Positions 16,288-25,674 of a stretch of 64,000 nucleotides of DNA are shown here, piece by piece. Origin of the DNA: Leptospira sp. WS39.C2. GTDB taxonomy: Bacteria; Spirochaetota; Leptospiria; Leptospirales; Leptospiraceae. Every line of letters begins with the position of its first letter. Position 1 is the first letter of the stretch. Both the position numbers and the translations under genes were made by a program. The notes under the pieces were generated by a model, which worked only from the letters and a program-made list of their open reading frames with translations, did not search any database and was not told the origin of the DNA. Location of the stretch: the NCBI RefSeq assembly GCF_040833965.1, contig NZ_CP162143.1, positions 62,001 to 126,000 on the forward strand, written 5' to 3'.

Positions 16288-18676
16288 GGCTTTTTTCTGG
16301 GACTAAACCTTTGTCTTCAAATTCTCCAGATAAGGATTCATAATTGGGAGAAAGTTTTATTTTCCATTTTCCTTTTTCTTCAATTAAATCAGAATCGACT
16401 ATGTTTTTCCCACGGAAGATTTGGTTTTCATTCCATTTCATGATGATGTTACCTTCAACATCTTCCGCCTCAATGGTCAATCGGACTGGTTTTACTTTAT
16501 TTTTTCCATCCCAATACATTGCAGTCCAAGGACCGATAAACTTTTGTATGGCGGACTCTCCAAAGGTTTTTACCTTTTTGATATCTGGAACGGTTTCTGA
16601 TAGAACAGCAGTGACAGGTGTAGAATATAAACTTTCTCCCACACCTTTTTGAACGGATTGGATGACAAAAAAGTAAAATTGATTTTTAGCAAAGTTTTGT
16701 AATTTGAAATTGGTTTCTGAAGTTTCTTTTACCAAACTCCAATCTTCTTCATTCTTTTTTCTCATTAATACTTTATAAGAAGTCACTTTAGGAATTGCAT
16801 TCCAACTCAACCAAAACTCACCAAGTTTACGATTTTCTGTGACAATAAGGTCGGGTGTTTTTAAATTTAATGATCTACCAGCAACTAACGATGCATATCC
16901 AATATCTGGTTCAGAAGGTAGGCTAAATAATTCCCCATCAAACTCAGAAGTGACCGCATAAAAAGATTCTTTCCCCGAATTGTCTTGGTCTTTGAATTGT
17001 AATTCGGTTGTTTTTGCAATACGTTTCCACGAACCATTATTTTTCCGAAAGATATGGTATGCTGTTGCACTTGGTGAACCTTCCCACTGTAAGACGGTAA
17101 CTCCTGGATACAAACCTTTGGATGCAGTGAAATGTTCAGGTCTTGGTTTTAAAACTTCTGAAGGATCTAAGTGGGCAGAAACGTAAAAACTTGCTTTTCC
17201 TTCTAATTGGTTCCGTTCAGGGATAACTTGGTAAATTTCATTGTCGCCATTCCGACTTGCTTTGAGATCTGTATAGGTATTTTTATCCGTTTTACCTAAA
17301 AATCGAAAGATCCGCGCCATCGCATTCCATTTGTATACAACGTAAGTGGTGGGAATGGATTGATTATCCCATTCCAAAACAATACGGTCGTTTGTAGGTG
17401 ATACGGTTGCTCTTAAGTTTGTGACAGGTAATATTCCAGCAGGTTTTGTTGGCTCAGACGCATAACCATCGTTTGAGTCTAGGGATGGTTTTGAAAGGTA
17501 ATTTTCATCTAAACTTGCAACTCGGTAATGGTAAGCCGTATTTTTTTGGACACCAAAATCATCAAAGTAAGGTTGTTTGGAAAGCCCAACAAGTTGGTAT
17601 TTGGCATCAATTTTTCTTTTTCTGTAAACTTCATACCCAATGGCACGTTTTTCACTCGACCAGGAAATTCGTATCCTGTCTGAAAAATCACCCCGTGAAG
17701 CATACACTTCTTTTGGTGGGAAAAGATTGTGTTCTCCGTACTCCAAAGATTCTAGAACATTCATTAACTTGGATTCAGTCAGTAGTTGGTTTTCTTCTGA
17801 TGGTTCAACTACATAAATCGATTTAGTATGTTTTGGGAAACTATCATAAGAGATCCAAAGAGTGCCTTGGTCACCCCATTGTGTTCCCCAAGTGTTCCAA
17901 ACTTTAAAAGCTTTCTTTTTATCATTAAATCCAACGATAACTAAAGACTGGGCACCTAACACATCTCCTGTGCCTTGTTGGAAAATAGAATCTGGCTTTG
18001 GATCTAAAAAGTTTTCGTAAACCAAATATCCGATTAATACTGGTTTTTTTCCCGTGAGTGCTAGTTTGATTGAGGTGAGATCATGAGGTTCAATTTTGAA
18101 GATACGACCAAGCCTTGCTTTCCTTCCTATCTCTACAACATTTGCTTTTGGTCTAACTCTGGAATTATTACTTGTTTCATTCATAAGTTCTATTGGCACA
18201 GAACCTCTGCTAGTTGCTAGAACCAGAGCATCCAATAGGGAAACGGCTTGGTCTTTTCCACTATTCAATTGGTTATAAATGAAGTTAGCTGAGTAGAGGA
18301 CTTTTTGCCCATTCGCAGAATTTGGTCCAAATGAGGAGAGATTTCGGATCCCTTTTTTTTGTGCTTCCAAAAAAGAAATGAGTCCATACCCAACCGTATA
18401 ACCAACATTATCCTTACCTGTCCCTTGGTCCATAGGAGGAGGGAAATCAGAACTTAGATCAATATTGGAAGGTAAGTCTGAATTTGTTAGTTCGGAAGCA
18501 AAAGGTGGAATACTTTGGTATAAGGCAAAAGGATCGGGTATTAAACCTGGTTTTTTTAAAGAAGATTTTGTTTCTGTTTTCCCAGTAATGGGTTTTGATT
18601 GGAAACTAACAATCGCTAACCCAATGATAAAAAATAAACTGCCTAGGGCAATTTTATGTTTTGTTTTATGAAACAT
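16265..18676 (-). CDS. Exported papain-like (C1) pseudoprotease with four fibronectin-III-like domains
   Basis: 803 residues. An N-terminal hydrophobic segment (IALGSLFFIIGLAIVSF) is a signal peptide or anchor. Residues about 70-300 have the peptidase C1 layout: NIDLSSDFPPPMDQGTG where DQGxxGSCWAF is expected, a central region, then AQSLVIVGFND and VWNTWGTQWGDQGTLWISYD matching GHAVxxVGY and NSWGxxWGxxGY. The oxyanion Gln and the Asn of WNTWG are kept, but the active-site Cys region reads DNVGYTVGYG with no Cys, and the His position reads Gln (AQS for GHA). It should be inactive. Four Fn3-like repeats follow (about 320-410, 415-505, 515-600, 615-700), then a unique C-terminal beta-rich domain. 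It begins one base after the tonB stop, so it is in the exbB-tonB operon. Confidence 0.8.
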   Translation of the reverse strand: MFHKTKHKIALGSLFFIIGLAIVSFQSKPITGKTETKSSLKKPGLIPDPFALYQSIPPFASELTNSDLPSNIDLSSDFPPPMDQGTGKDNVGYTVGYGLISFLEAQKKGIRNLSSFGPNSANGQKVLYSANFIYNQLNSGKDQAVSLLDALVLATSRGSVPIELMNETSNNSRVRPKANVVEIGRKARLGRIFKIEPHDLTSIKLALTGKKPVLIGYLVYENFLDPKPDSIFQQGTGDVLGAQSLVIVGFNDKKKAFKVWNTWGTQWGDQGTLWISYDSFPKHTKSIYVVEPSEENQLLTESKLMNVLESLEYGEHNLFPPKEVYASRGDFSDRIRISWSSEKRAIGYEVYRKRKIDAKYQLVGLSKQPYFDDFGVQKNTAYHYRVASLDENYLSKPSLDSNDGYASEPTKPAGILPVTNLRATVSPTNDRIVLEWDNQSIPTTYVVYKWNAMARIFRFLGKTDKNTYTDLKASRNGDNEIYQVIPERNQLEGKASFYVSAHLDPSEVLKPRPEHFTASKGLYPGVTVLQWEGSPSATAYHIFRKNNGSWKRIAKTTELQFKDQDNSGKESFYAVTSEFDGELFSLPSEPDIGYASLVAGRSLNLKTPDLIVTENRKLGEFWLSWNAIPKVTSYKVLMRKKNEEDWSLVKETSETNFKLQNFAKNQFYFFVIQSVQKGVGESLYSTPVTAVLSETVPDIKKVKTFGESAIQKFIGPWTAMYWDGKNKVKPVRLTIEAEDVEGNIIMKWNENQIFRGKNIVDSDLIEEKGKWKIKLSPNYESLSGEFEDKGLVPEKSQLSFIRE

Positions 18677-18677
18677 C

Positions 18678-19322
18678 TTAATCCTCTTCTAAATCAAAAC
18701 TGATCGGTAAACGATGTGACATTCTAGTTGGTTTCCCTTTGTCATAACCAGGTGTGAACCTTGCTCTTTGCATGATTTTGATCGCTGCTTCATCGAATCC
18801 ATAACCTGCACGACCAGAAACAATTTTCACTCCTTGGAGTATTCCTTGTTCATCCACTTGTACTGAAACAACGACTGTTTTTTGGCTAATATTGGCTGCT
18901 TTTGCCGCCTCTGGAAAATAAGATTTAAGATCAAAATCGATGATAGGAGTAGGAGGTCTGTCACCATTATAGGAAAACAAAAAACCATCTTTATCAGTTC
19001 CATTTCCTGAAAGTTGGTTTGGGTTTAAATCAGAATTATCAGGTTTATCTTCAGCGTCTTTGTTTGAGCCTTCTACCCATTCTTGTTTTTCTACTGGAGC
19101 AGGGCTTGAAGTACCACCGATGAGTTCTGGTGGTAGGATTTCTTCAAAAGAAACATCCATATCTTCCATTGACGATTCTTGGAAGGCAGCTTCACTAGGT
19201 AAGGTGAGAATGAAATACACCAAATAACAAAATAAATGCAAACTCACTGAAGCAAATAAACTGGCTCGGAAGAGTCCGAACCGTCTGAGTTTGTATTGTA
19301 AAAACAGTGTAAATGATTTCAT
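18678..19322 (-). CDS. TonB-family energy transducer
   Basis: 214 residues. One N-terminal membrane helix (LFASVSLHLFCYLVYFILTL), a periplasmic spacer rich in Glu, Asp, Asn and Pro (about 50-120) rather than the usual Pro-Lys repeats, and a C-terminal TonB domain (about 130-210): VVVSVQVDEQGILQGVKIV, then GYGFDEAAIKIMQRARFTPG, the standard signature. It transmits proton-motive force from an ExbB-type motor to outer-membrane receptors. It lies 11 bp after the ExbB gene and 1 bp before the papain-like gene. No exbD follows or precedes, so ExbD must come from elsewhere or be absent. Confidence 0.9.
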   Translation of the reverse strand: MKSFTLFLQYKLRRFGLFRASLFASVSLHLFCYLVYFILTLPSEAAFQESSMEDMDVSFEEILPPELIGGTSSPAPVEKQEWVEGSNKDAEDKPDNSDLNPNQLSGNGTDKDGFLFSYNGDRPPTPIIDFDLKSYFPEAAKAANISQKTVVVSVQVDEQGILQGVKIVSGRAGYGFDEAAIKIMQRARFTPGYDKGKPTRMSHRLPISFDLEED

Positions 19323-19333
19323 AAAACGTTTGT

Positions 19334-19993
19334 TTAGTGATGGATATTGGGTGTGGAACTTGAGGATTGGTTGTGTTTCCCACTCGTGATAAAACTTGCA
19401 TGGATTTCTTTGGATAGGATTTCCAATTGCCCAATGATAAGTTTCATTTTACGTGTGAAGTAGTTATTGGCCATTACGACTGGAATGGCAACTGCAAGAC
19501 CTGCTGCAGTGGCAAGTAAGGCAGTTGAGATACTCCTCATCACCACTTCTGCACCAGAATTTCCAAGAGTACCCAAACCATAAAAAGCTTTGATGACCCC
19601 AAGGACTGTTCCGAGTAAACCAATAAACGGAGTGTTGTTTCCAAGTGTATTGAGGATAGGAAGTCTTTCTTCCAGACTCAGTTTTTCTTTCAGAATTTTC
19701 CCTTCCATGAGTTCTGATAAACCCTTATGGTTTTCTTTTTCACGTTCCAAAACAAAATGGATAAAGCGGGTGTATGAATTTTCCATAGGATGGCTTTCGA
19801 GTAATTTCTCTGTGCCCTTAAGATCTCGGTGGCGGATCAGTAGTGTGAGCGAATCAAGTAGAGATTCTGATTCTTTGTTAAAATTGCGTTTATAAACAAT
19901 TAACCTTTCGATGAAAACAGCAATCGCGAGGATACTCGCGAGTAACATCACGAGGAAGATGACTTTTTCCCCAATGTCTACGAATTCTTGCAT
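19334..19993 (-). CDS. ExbB/TolQ/MotA-family proton channel
   Basis: 219 residues from ATG 19993. Three membrane helices in the ExbB arrangement: one N-terminal (VIFLVMLLASILAIAVFIERLI), a long cytoplasmic region, then two C-terminal (LPILNTLGNNTPFIGLLGTVLGVIKAF by region, and ALLATAAGLAVAIPVVMANNYF), including the conserved TPFIGLLGTVLG and the Thr-rich helix. Such proteins form the pentameric stator that drives TonB. AGAAGG lies about 10 bases before ATG 19993; the frame continues open to 20041 but that extension (CPLEGFK) is not typical. First gene of an operon with tonB and the papain-like gene. Confidence 0.92.
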   Translation of the reverse strand: MQEFVDIGEKVIFLVMLLASILAIAVFIERLIVYKRNFNKESESLLDSLTLLIRHRDLKGTEKLLESHPMENSYTRFIHFVLEREKENHKGLSELMEGKILKEKLSLEERLPILNTLGNNTPFIGLLGTVLGVIKAFYGLGTLGNSGAEVVMRSISTALLATAAGLAVAIPVVMANNYFTRKMKLIIGQLEILSKEIHASFITSGKHNQSSSSTPNIHH

Positions 19994-20116
19994 TTTGAAA
20001 CCTTCTAACGGACAGAATCCAATCCCTTGGACAACAATCAAAGAGAAAATTTACAGAAAAAGAACTTCGGTTGATCCCAATTCCACCCCAAAGAAAGAAT
20101 GATTCCAAGGATTGGT

Positions 20117-21979
20117 ATGAAGGCAAAAAACATTCTTCTGAACAGTTTTGGGGTTCTTTTTTTTGGTTTCGGCGTATTTCTCGTCGTGTTCTATGCTACA
20201 AAATCATGGGAGACCTTTCTCCAAATTTGTCCCAACAAAGACTTTTTGTCATGGGATGAAAACATACGGCTGAACCAAGTCCTAGACCAGTATGTGGATT
20301 TTCGGAATGGGAATTGGTTTTATGGAATGATGCCATTTTTAGAAAGTCCCACTTGGCCACCCCTTCGTTCTATTCTAACGTTTGTTACTTTGTATTTGCC
20401 TTTGGATGCTTATGAAACGTATCGAGATAGTTTCCTTGGATTGATGTTTTTAATTTTAGTGTATCCGGCTTTGGTTTACACTTCTTTCCGAATGTCAAAA
20501 TCTCTTTTTTGGTCAGGGATTTTTTCTTCCTTAATTTTTATCCTCACCATCCAAACCGTAGAAGTTCCGGCATATTCATTGTCTTCTATGTTGGAAACCC
20601 AATCCATGTTTTTCCTACTCCTATCGGTATACGCGATATACCGTTTGTATGACAGAGACAACCGAGAAAGTGAAATTGATGGCACCACCAAATGGATTCT
20701 ATTCGTATCATTATTTGGTTTTTATTTCACCAAATACCCTTATGGAATATTGTTTTTTATGGCGTGTTTTGCCTATGAACTCATCCGTTCTCCAGGTAAA
20801 TACAAAGAGGTTTTACTTTACTTATTAAAACAATACGCAAAAGGAATTCGGCTTTTATACCTTGTATTTGTTGTGCTGATGGTGTTCTCCTTACCTGTTT
20901 TGCGAGTGGTCACTAAAATTAACCTCAATCAAAAAGGGTTCAAACAATTTATGTTTGGGATCACCTTTTTACTGTTTGTTGATCTTTCGGTCTATTTATT
21001 CCGTAACCGTGATGCCGTGAAGAAAATTTTCCCAAAAACCGCAGTGGTGCTTTGGGTGTATGCGATTTTCCCTGCATTTTTATGGTTATTTTTAAATCCG
21101 GACAGAGTGAATGCTCTCATAGATGCACAAATGATTGTGAATGCCTACACTCGCAGTTTTTTCCTCACCCTTTGGACAGAACCTGGAAAAGATCTATCGG
21201 TTCCAGGGGTATTTGATTTTATCTGGGGATTTCGAACCTTGGTTTTGTTTTCGGCCTTATCGTTATTGTATTTTTTTGTGCGAACGAAGGAAACCATTTG
21301 GAATAAAATCAAAGACCCTCTTTTTGCAGGCACATTTATTTTATTTTTAGAACTTTTGATATTGGAACTTACTACTGGCAATAAACAACCTAGGCATGTA
21401 TTACAATTTATCCCTGCCATTGGGCTTGTTGGATTTTTATGGATTTTAAGACTCTATCATTTAGCAGACCATAGGTTCCAAAAAATTACCTCTGTTTCAG
21501 TGATACTTCTCACAACTAGTTTTGTGTTTTATAATTCGTTTTATGAACAAGGGATTTTATCAGGTAAATTTTACGAATCCAAAATGTTCTGTTATCGAGG
21601 GATGAATGCCAGTGATTTCCAACCAGCAAGAGAAATTGCAGAACATGTTTCCACAAACAAAAAATACATTCTCATCAATGCCTTCCATTTTACTGAAAAA
21701 TATGATACAAAGGGGAGAGTCTTAGCTTCGGATTTTGATTTGGCCATGAAACTTCGCACATACAAAGAAGGTATGGTTCGCAATGATAACAAATTTCGAT
21801 GGAAAGATTGGACAAATTTTGATTCTGTTCTTTTATTAAGTGATGTTTGTCCTGATAGTTTTGTGGAAGAAAAATTTGAAAATCGCACAAAAATGTTGAA
21901 CAGTAAGTCAACATTGCTGTCTACTTACAGAGAGAGCTCTGGTATCGCTTGTTTACAAGAGTACAAACTGCTCAAATAG
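20117..21979 (+). CDS. GT-C type membrane glycosyltransferase (ArnT/PMT-like)
   Basis: About 620 residues with some eleven hydrophobic helices. After the first helix there is a short exported loop with SWDENIRLN, an acidic Asp-Glu motif in the position of the catalytic acid of GT-C/GT39 and ArnT-type enzymes, then GNWFYGMMPFLESPTWPP, also typical. The C-terminal 120 residues are a soluble, probably periplasmic, domain. These enzymes transfer sugars from polyprenyl-phosphate donors to lipids or proteins; the substrate is unknown. ATG 20117 has AAGGA at good spacing; an ATG at 20099 is a possible earlier start. It ends 11 bp before the RND pump. Confidence 0.78.
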   Translation: MKAKNILLNSFGVLFFGFGVFLVVFYATKSWETFLQICPNKDFLSWDENIRLNQVLDQYVDFRNGNWFYGMMPFLESPTWPPLRSILTFVTLYLPLDAYETYRDSFLGLMFLILVYPALVYTSFRMSKSLFWSGIFSSLIFILTIQTVEVPAYSLSSMLETQSMFFLLLSVYAIYRLYDRDNRESEIDGTTKWILFVSLFGFYFTKYPYGILFFMACFAYELIRSPGKYKEVLLYLLKQYAKGIRLLYLVFVVLMVFSLPVLRVVTKINLNQKGFKQFMFGITFLLFVDLSVYLFRNRDAVKKIFPKTAVVLWVYAIFPAFLWLFLNPDRVNALIDAQMIVNAYTRSFFLTLWTEPGKDLSVPGVFDFIWGFRTLVLFSALSLLYFFVRTKETIWNKIKDPLFAGTFILFLELLILELTTGNKQPRHVLQFIPAIGLVGFLWILRLYHLADHRFQKITSVSVILLTTSFVFYNSFYEQGILSGKFYESKMFCYRGMNASDFQPAREIAEHVSTNKKYILINAFHFTEKYDTKGRVLASDFDLAMKLRTYKEGMVRNDNKFRWKDWTNFDSVLLLSDVCPDSFVEEKFENRTKMLNSKSTLLSTYRESSGIACLQEYKLLK

Positions 21980-21990
21980 AGAAAAAATTA

Positions 21991-24900
21991 ATGAGTATTG
22001 CTTCCTTTTCGATCAAACGCCCCATTTTCATTTCTTCCCTAGTGATCATCATGGTGATCACAGGGTACATCTCCTTAAAACGAATCGGTGTGGATTTATT
22101 CCCTGACATCAACATTCCTTTTGTTGTTGTATCCACAGTTTACCCTGGAGCTGGTCCCGAAGAAATTGAAACTTCCATTTCCAAACCTCTGGAAGAGGAA
22201 CTCAGTTCCATCTCTGGCCTAAAACGAATCACATCTAGAAACCAAGAAGGGATCTCACTTGTGTTTGCAGAGTTTAGTTTGACCACCGATATCAAATATG
22301 CCGAACAACAAGTACGGGATAAAACAGCAAGGGTCAAACCACTTTTTCCCGATTCATCAAAGGAACCACTTGTCCAAAGGTTTGATCCATCAGACCAACC
22401 CATCATGCGTATCTCTTTGTTTGCGGATTTGCCAGAAGGGGAACTCTATGACTTGGCAAAAGAAAAAATCAAAACCAAGTTAGAACAAGTGAATAACGTC
22501 GGTGCGGTAAAAATCATCGGTGGATCTCGCCGTGAAATCCATATTGAACTCGATCGAAATAAAATCAATGCATACCAAGTCCCTGCCATTGCGATTGGGA
22601 ACCAAATCAAAAATTCTGGTGTGAATATCCCCGCAGGAAAAGTAGAAGGTGGCGAAAAAGAAACTTCATTTCGTACAGTAGCAAAATACGAATCCTTATC
22701 TCAGATTGAAAATACTGTAGTTTCCTTTGGTGGTGAATTTGGAAGGGGAGTTCTTGTGAAAGACCTTGGCCAAGTGAAAGACACATTACAAGACCGCCAA
22801 ACACTTGGACTACTGTACGCTCCCATTAAAGCCGAGGAACATGAAGAACCTTCAGTGATTGGGAAATTATTATTCAAATACGATGCTCCGAAAAAAGAAA
22901 GAGTCCAAAAAAAGGCACTTTTCCTAGACGTTTACAAACAATCGGGTGCAAACACTGTAGAAGTGGCCGATGGAATTTTGGGAAAAATTGATACGATCAA
23001 TGACCAAATCAAAGACTTAAAAGGGGCACCGAAAGTCATTCTCATCCGCGATGGTTCCAAATGGATTCGAGCCAATATTGAAGATGTTACCATCGCCATC
23101 ATTTTGGGAATCTTCCTAGCCGTTCTTGTTGTTTATTTATTCCTAGGGAATGTTCGTTCCACCCTGATTACGGGAATGGCTCTCCCAAACTCCATGTTAG
23201 GTGCTTTTATCATCATGTATGCAATGGGTTTTACCATGAACGTGATGACACTTCTTGCCTTATCTCTTGCCGTTGGACTTCTTGTGGATGATGCCATCGT
23301 TGTTCGGGAAAATATTTTCCGAAAACTCGAAGAAGGGGAATCGGTGATCGTAGCTGCAAGAAAAGGAACGGAAGAGGTGACTCTTGCTGTCATTGGAACC
23401 TCTCTCACAGTGATTGCAGTTTTCCTTCCAATTGGATTTTTATCTGGGATTGTTGGTCAGTTTTTCAAACAGTTTGGACTGACTGTGGTTTTTGCCATGA
23501 TCATCTCACTTTTTGATGGATTAACCGTCGCACCTATGTTATCTGCTTATTTTGCCGGGAAAAACGACATCCACAAAAAGAAAAATTTCGTACTCAGAAA
23601 TTTTGATAAGTTCCAAGAATTTTTGGACAGAATGTACGCCACCATCATGAAGTTTGCCTTAAAGAAACCTTGGGCTGTCATTCTCCTTACTTTTTTAACT
23701 CTCATCACTAGTATTTTTTCTCTTGCGTTTGTGAAAAAAACCTTTCTTCCAGCGAACGACCAAGGGGAATTTATGGTGAATGTGGAAATGGCTCCTGGGA
23801 CTTCTTTAAATGGAACTTCAGAAGTTGTGGAACAAATCCAAAATGAAATCATAAAAAATATTCCTGAATTGGAACTACTCGCAACGGTCATTGGTAACTC
23901 TGATGGAGAATCCAATATCGCTACCATAGGTGTGGCACTTCTCCCCTCGGAATACAGAAACCGCACAACAGGGGATGTGAAAGACCAAATCCGAGAATTT
24001 TTAAAGGCATTCCCACAAGCAAGGCCAAAGGTAAACGACTATTCAGCGCTTGGTGGTGGTGTCCAATACCCATTCAATTTAAACCTAAAGGGTGAAAATT
24101 TAAAAGACTTAGAGGCATATTCTTTTAAAGTCATGGATGAACTTCGAAAAATCCCTGACCTCACAGATGTGGACACAACATACAGAACGGGAAAACCAGA
24201 ATTCCAAGTGGTTCCTAACCGGGCTAAAATGCAAACGGTTGGAGTTGTTGCTGGTGTTATGGGTGCCGAACTTCGTTACCATATTGAAGGTGGGGAAGTG
24301 GCGAAGTATTTAGAGAATGGAATCGAGTATGATGTGAGACTTCGGTTACGAGAAGACCAACGGAACTTACGTAAGTCATTCTATGAAACAAGAGTTCCAA
24401 ACATCCAAAACAAACTCATTCCGCTGAATGCCATCGCTGAAGGGAAAGAAAGTTCCTCTCCCGCAAGGATCATTCGGGAAGACCGCTCGCGTGTAGTTCC
24501 GATTAATGCAAACCTTGCTCCTGGAGGAGCCATTGCTTCTGCATCTGAATCCGCGGTGAAAATATTAAAAGAAAAATTACCACCACCTCCAGGGATTACG
24601 TATTCCTTTGTGGGCCAATCAGAAGACTTCAAAGAGTTATTACAAAATATTGTATTAGCTTTTGGAATGGCGCTCATATTCATTTATCTCGTGTTAGCTT
24701 CTCTTTATGAGTCTTTTATCACACCAATCACAATATTATTTGCCATTCCACCTGCGATTTCTGGAGCCTTTTTTGCTCTCGCTTTAACAGGTGAAATGTT
24801 AAACCTATTTAGTATGATTGGACTCATTTTACTCATGGGACTAGTTGCCAAAAACTCAATCTTACTTGTGGACCATGCCATGCTTGCTATGAAAGAACAT

Positions 24901-25194
24901 GGTATGTCTAGAAACGATGCTATCTTCGATGCTGGTGCAAAACGATTACGTCCCATCCTTATGACATCCCTTGCGATGATTGCAGGAACATTGCCAATTG
25001 CACTTGGAATTGGTGAAGCCTCTAAATCAAGAACAGCAATGGGGATTGCCATCATTGGTGGACTCGTTTTGTCCACTCTCATCACTCTCATCGTGGTGCC
25101 AGCAGTGTTTGGATACATTGACAGACTCCGCGAAAAAATTGAAGGGGCCTTCCGACCAGATTACGAAATCCGCCCTGAGGATTTAGAAGGGTAA
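21991..25194 (+). CDS. RND efflux pump inner-membrane transporter (AcrB/MdtB-like, HAE1 type)
   Basis: 1067 residues, full length for the family, with twelve membrane helices and two large periplasmic loops. The start (MSIASFSIKRPIFISSLVIIM) is the standard RND beginning. The proton-relay pair is in helix 4 (LAVGLLVDDAIVVREN, Asp-Asp). The conserved end-of-loop GQSEDFKELLQNIVLAFGMALIFIYLVLASLYESF and the VAKNSILLVDHAM helix are clear. It pumps small hydrophobic compounds or metals from periplasm or membrane. It normally needs a membrane-fusion protein and an outer-membrane factor; neither is next to it, so they must be coded elsewhere. ATG 21991 is preferred over an in-frame ATG at 21949 inside the preceding gene. 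Confidence 0.95.
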   Translation: MSIASFSIKRPIFISSLVIIMVITGYISLKRIGVDLFPDINIPFVVVSTVYPGAGPEEIETSISKPLEEELSSISGLKRITSRNQEGISLVFAEFSLTTDIKYAEQQVRDKTARVKPLFPDSSKEPLVQRFDPSDQPIMRISLFADLPEGELYDLAKEKIKTKLEQVNNVGAVKIIGGSRREIHIELDRNKINAYQVPAIAIGNQIKNSGVNIPAGKVEGGEKETSFRTVAKYESLSQIENTVVSFGGEFGRGVLVKDLGQVKDTLQDRQTLGLLYAPIKAEEHEEPSVIGKLLFKYDAPKKERVQKKALFLDVYKQSGANTVEVADGILGKIDTINDQIKDLKGAPKVILIRDGSKWIRANIEDVTIAIILGIFLAVLVVYLFLGNVRSTLITGMALPNSMLGAFIIMYAMGFTMNVMTLLALSLAVGLLVDDAIVVRENIFRKLEEGESVIVAARKGTEEVTLAVIGTSLTVIAVFLPIGFLSGIVGQFFKQFGLTVVFAMIISLFDGLTVAPMLSAYFAGKNDIHKKKNFVLRNFDKFQEFLDRMYATIMKFALKKPWAVILLTFLTLITSIFSLAFVKKTFLPANDQGEFMVNVEMAPGTSLNGTSEVVEQIQNEIIKNIPELELLATVIGNSDGESNIATIGVALLPSEYRNRTTGDVKDQIREFLKAFPQARPKVNDYSALGGGVQYPFNLNLKGENLKDLEAYSFKVMDELRKIPDLTDVDTTYRTGKPEFQVVPNRAKMQTVGVVAGVMGAELRYHIEGGEVAKYLENGIEYDVRLRLREDQRNLRKSFYETRVPNIQNKLIPLNAIAEGKESSSPARIIREDRSRVVPINANLAPGGAIASASESAVKILKEKLPPPPGITYSFVGQSEDFKELLQNIVLAFGMALIFIYLVLASLYESFITPITILFAIPPAISGAFFALALTGEMLNLFSMIGLILLMGLVAKNSILLVDHAMLAMKEHGMSRNDAIFDAGAKRLRPILMTSLAMIAGTLPIALGIGEASKSRTAMGIAIIGGLVLSTLITLIVVPAVFGYIDRLREKIEGAFRPDYEIRPEDLEG

Positions 25195-25269
25195 AATCTG
25201 GATTTTAGTCCAAATCGGGTTTGTATTTTAAACTTGCCCAAACTTTGAATTCGGTGTTCTCTTGCATTC

Positions 25270-25632
25270 ATGTCTAGTGAACGCCGAATTTACAATCGTC
25301 TCTCTGAAAAAGTCCACCTCACTTACCGAGTGATCCAATCGGGTGCGGGCTCTGCACAGTTTCTTCCTAGTGATAAAGGGGAAGGGGACTCACAAGACAT
25401 TTCGGAAGGGGGACTTCTCTTTCGCACCAAAGAACCCATGTCCCTTGGGACAAGGCTGGAATTGGAGCTTCGTTTCCCTGATGTGAAATATGTTTTGTAT
25501 CCAAAGGCGAAGGTAGTTCGTTTAGAAGAATTTGGAGAAGGTGCATTTTACGAAGTGGGCCTTGAGTTCAACCAAATCTTCGAAGATGATAAAAAACTCC
25601 TTTTGGAACATATCAAAAAACTAGAAATATGA
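25270..25632 (+). CDS. PilZ-domain protein
   Basis: 120 residues, a single PilZ domain. The cyclic-di-GMP-binding motif is in the first half: ERRIYNRLSEKVHLTYRV corresponds to the RxxxR start and DISEGGLLFRTKE to the D/NxSxxG motif (near residues 3-8 and 40-52). The C-terminal strand GLEFNQIFEDDKKLLLEHI completes the barrel. It probably senses cyclic-di-GMP in regulating motility or envelope functions. Single gene with 75 bp upstream; no clear ribosome site before ATG 25270. Both halves of the binding motif are present, although the first is ERRIYNRL rather than RxxxRxx exact. Confidence 0.85.
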   Translation: MSSERRIYNRLSEKVHLTYRVIQSGAGSAQFLPSDKGEGDSQDISEGGLLFRTKEPMSLGTRLELELRFPDVKYVLYPKAKVVRLEEFGEGAFYEVGLEFNQIFEDDKKLLLEHIKKLEI

Positions 25633-25674
25633 AGACTGTTTTATTTTCCTACCAACTTTGATTTTGGTAGCCCT

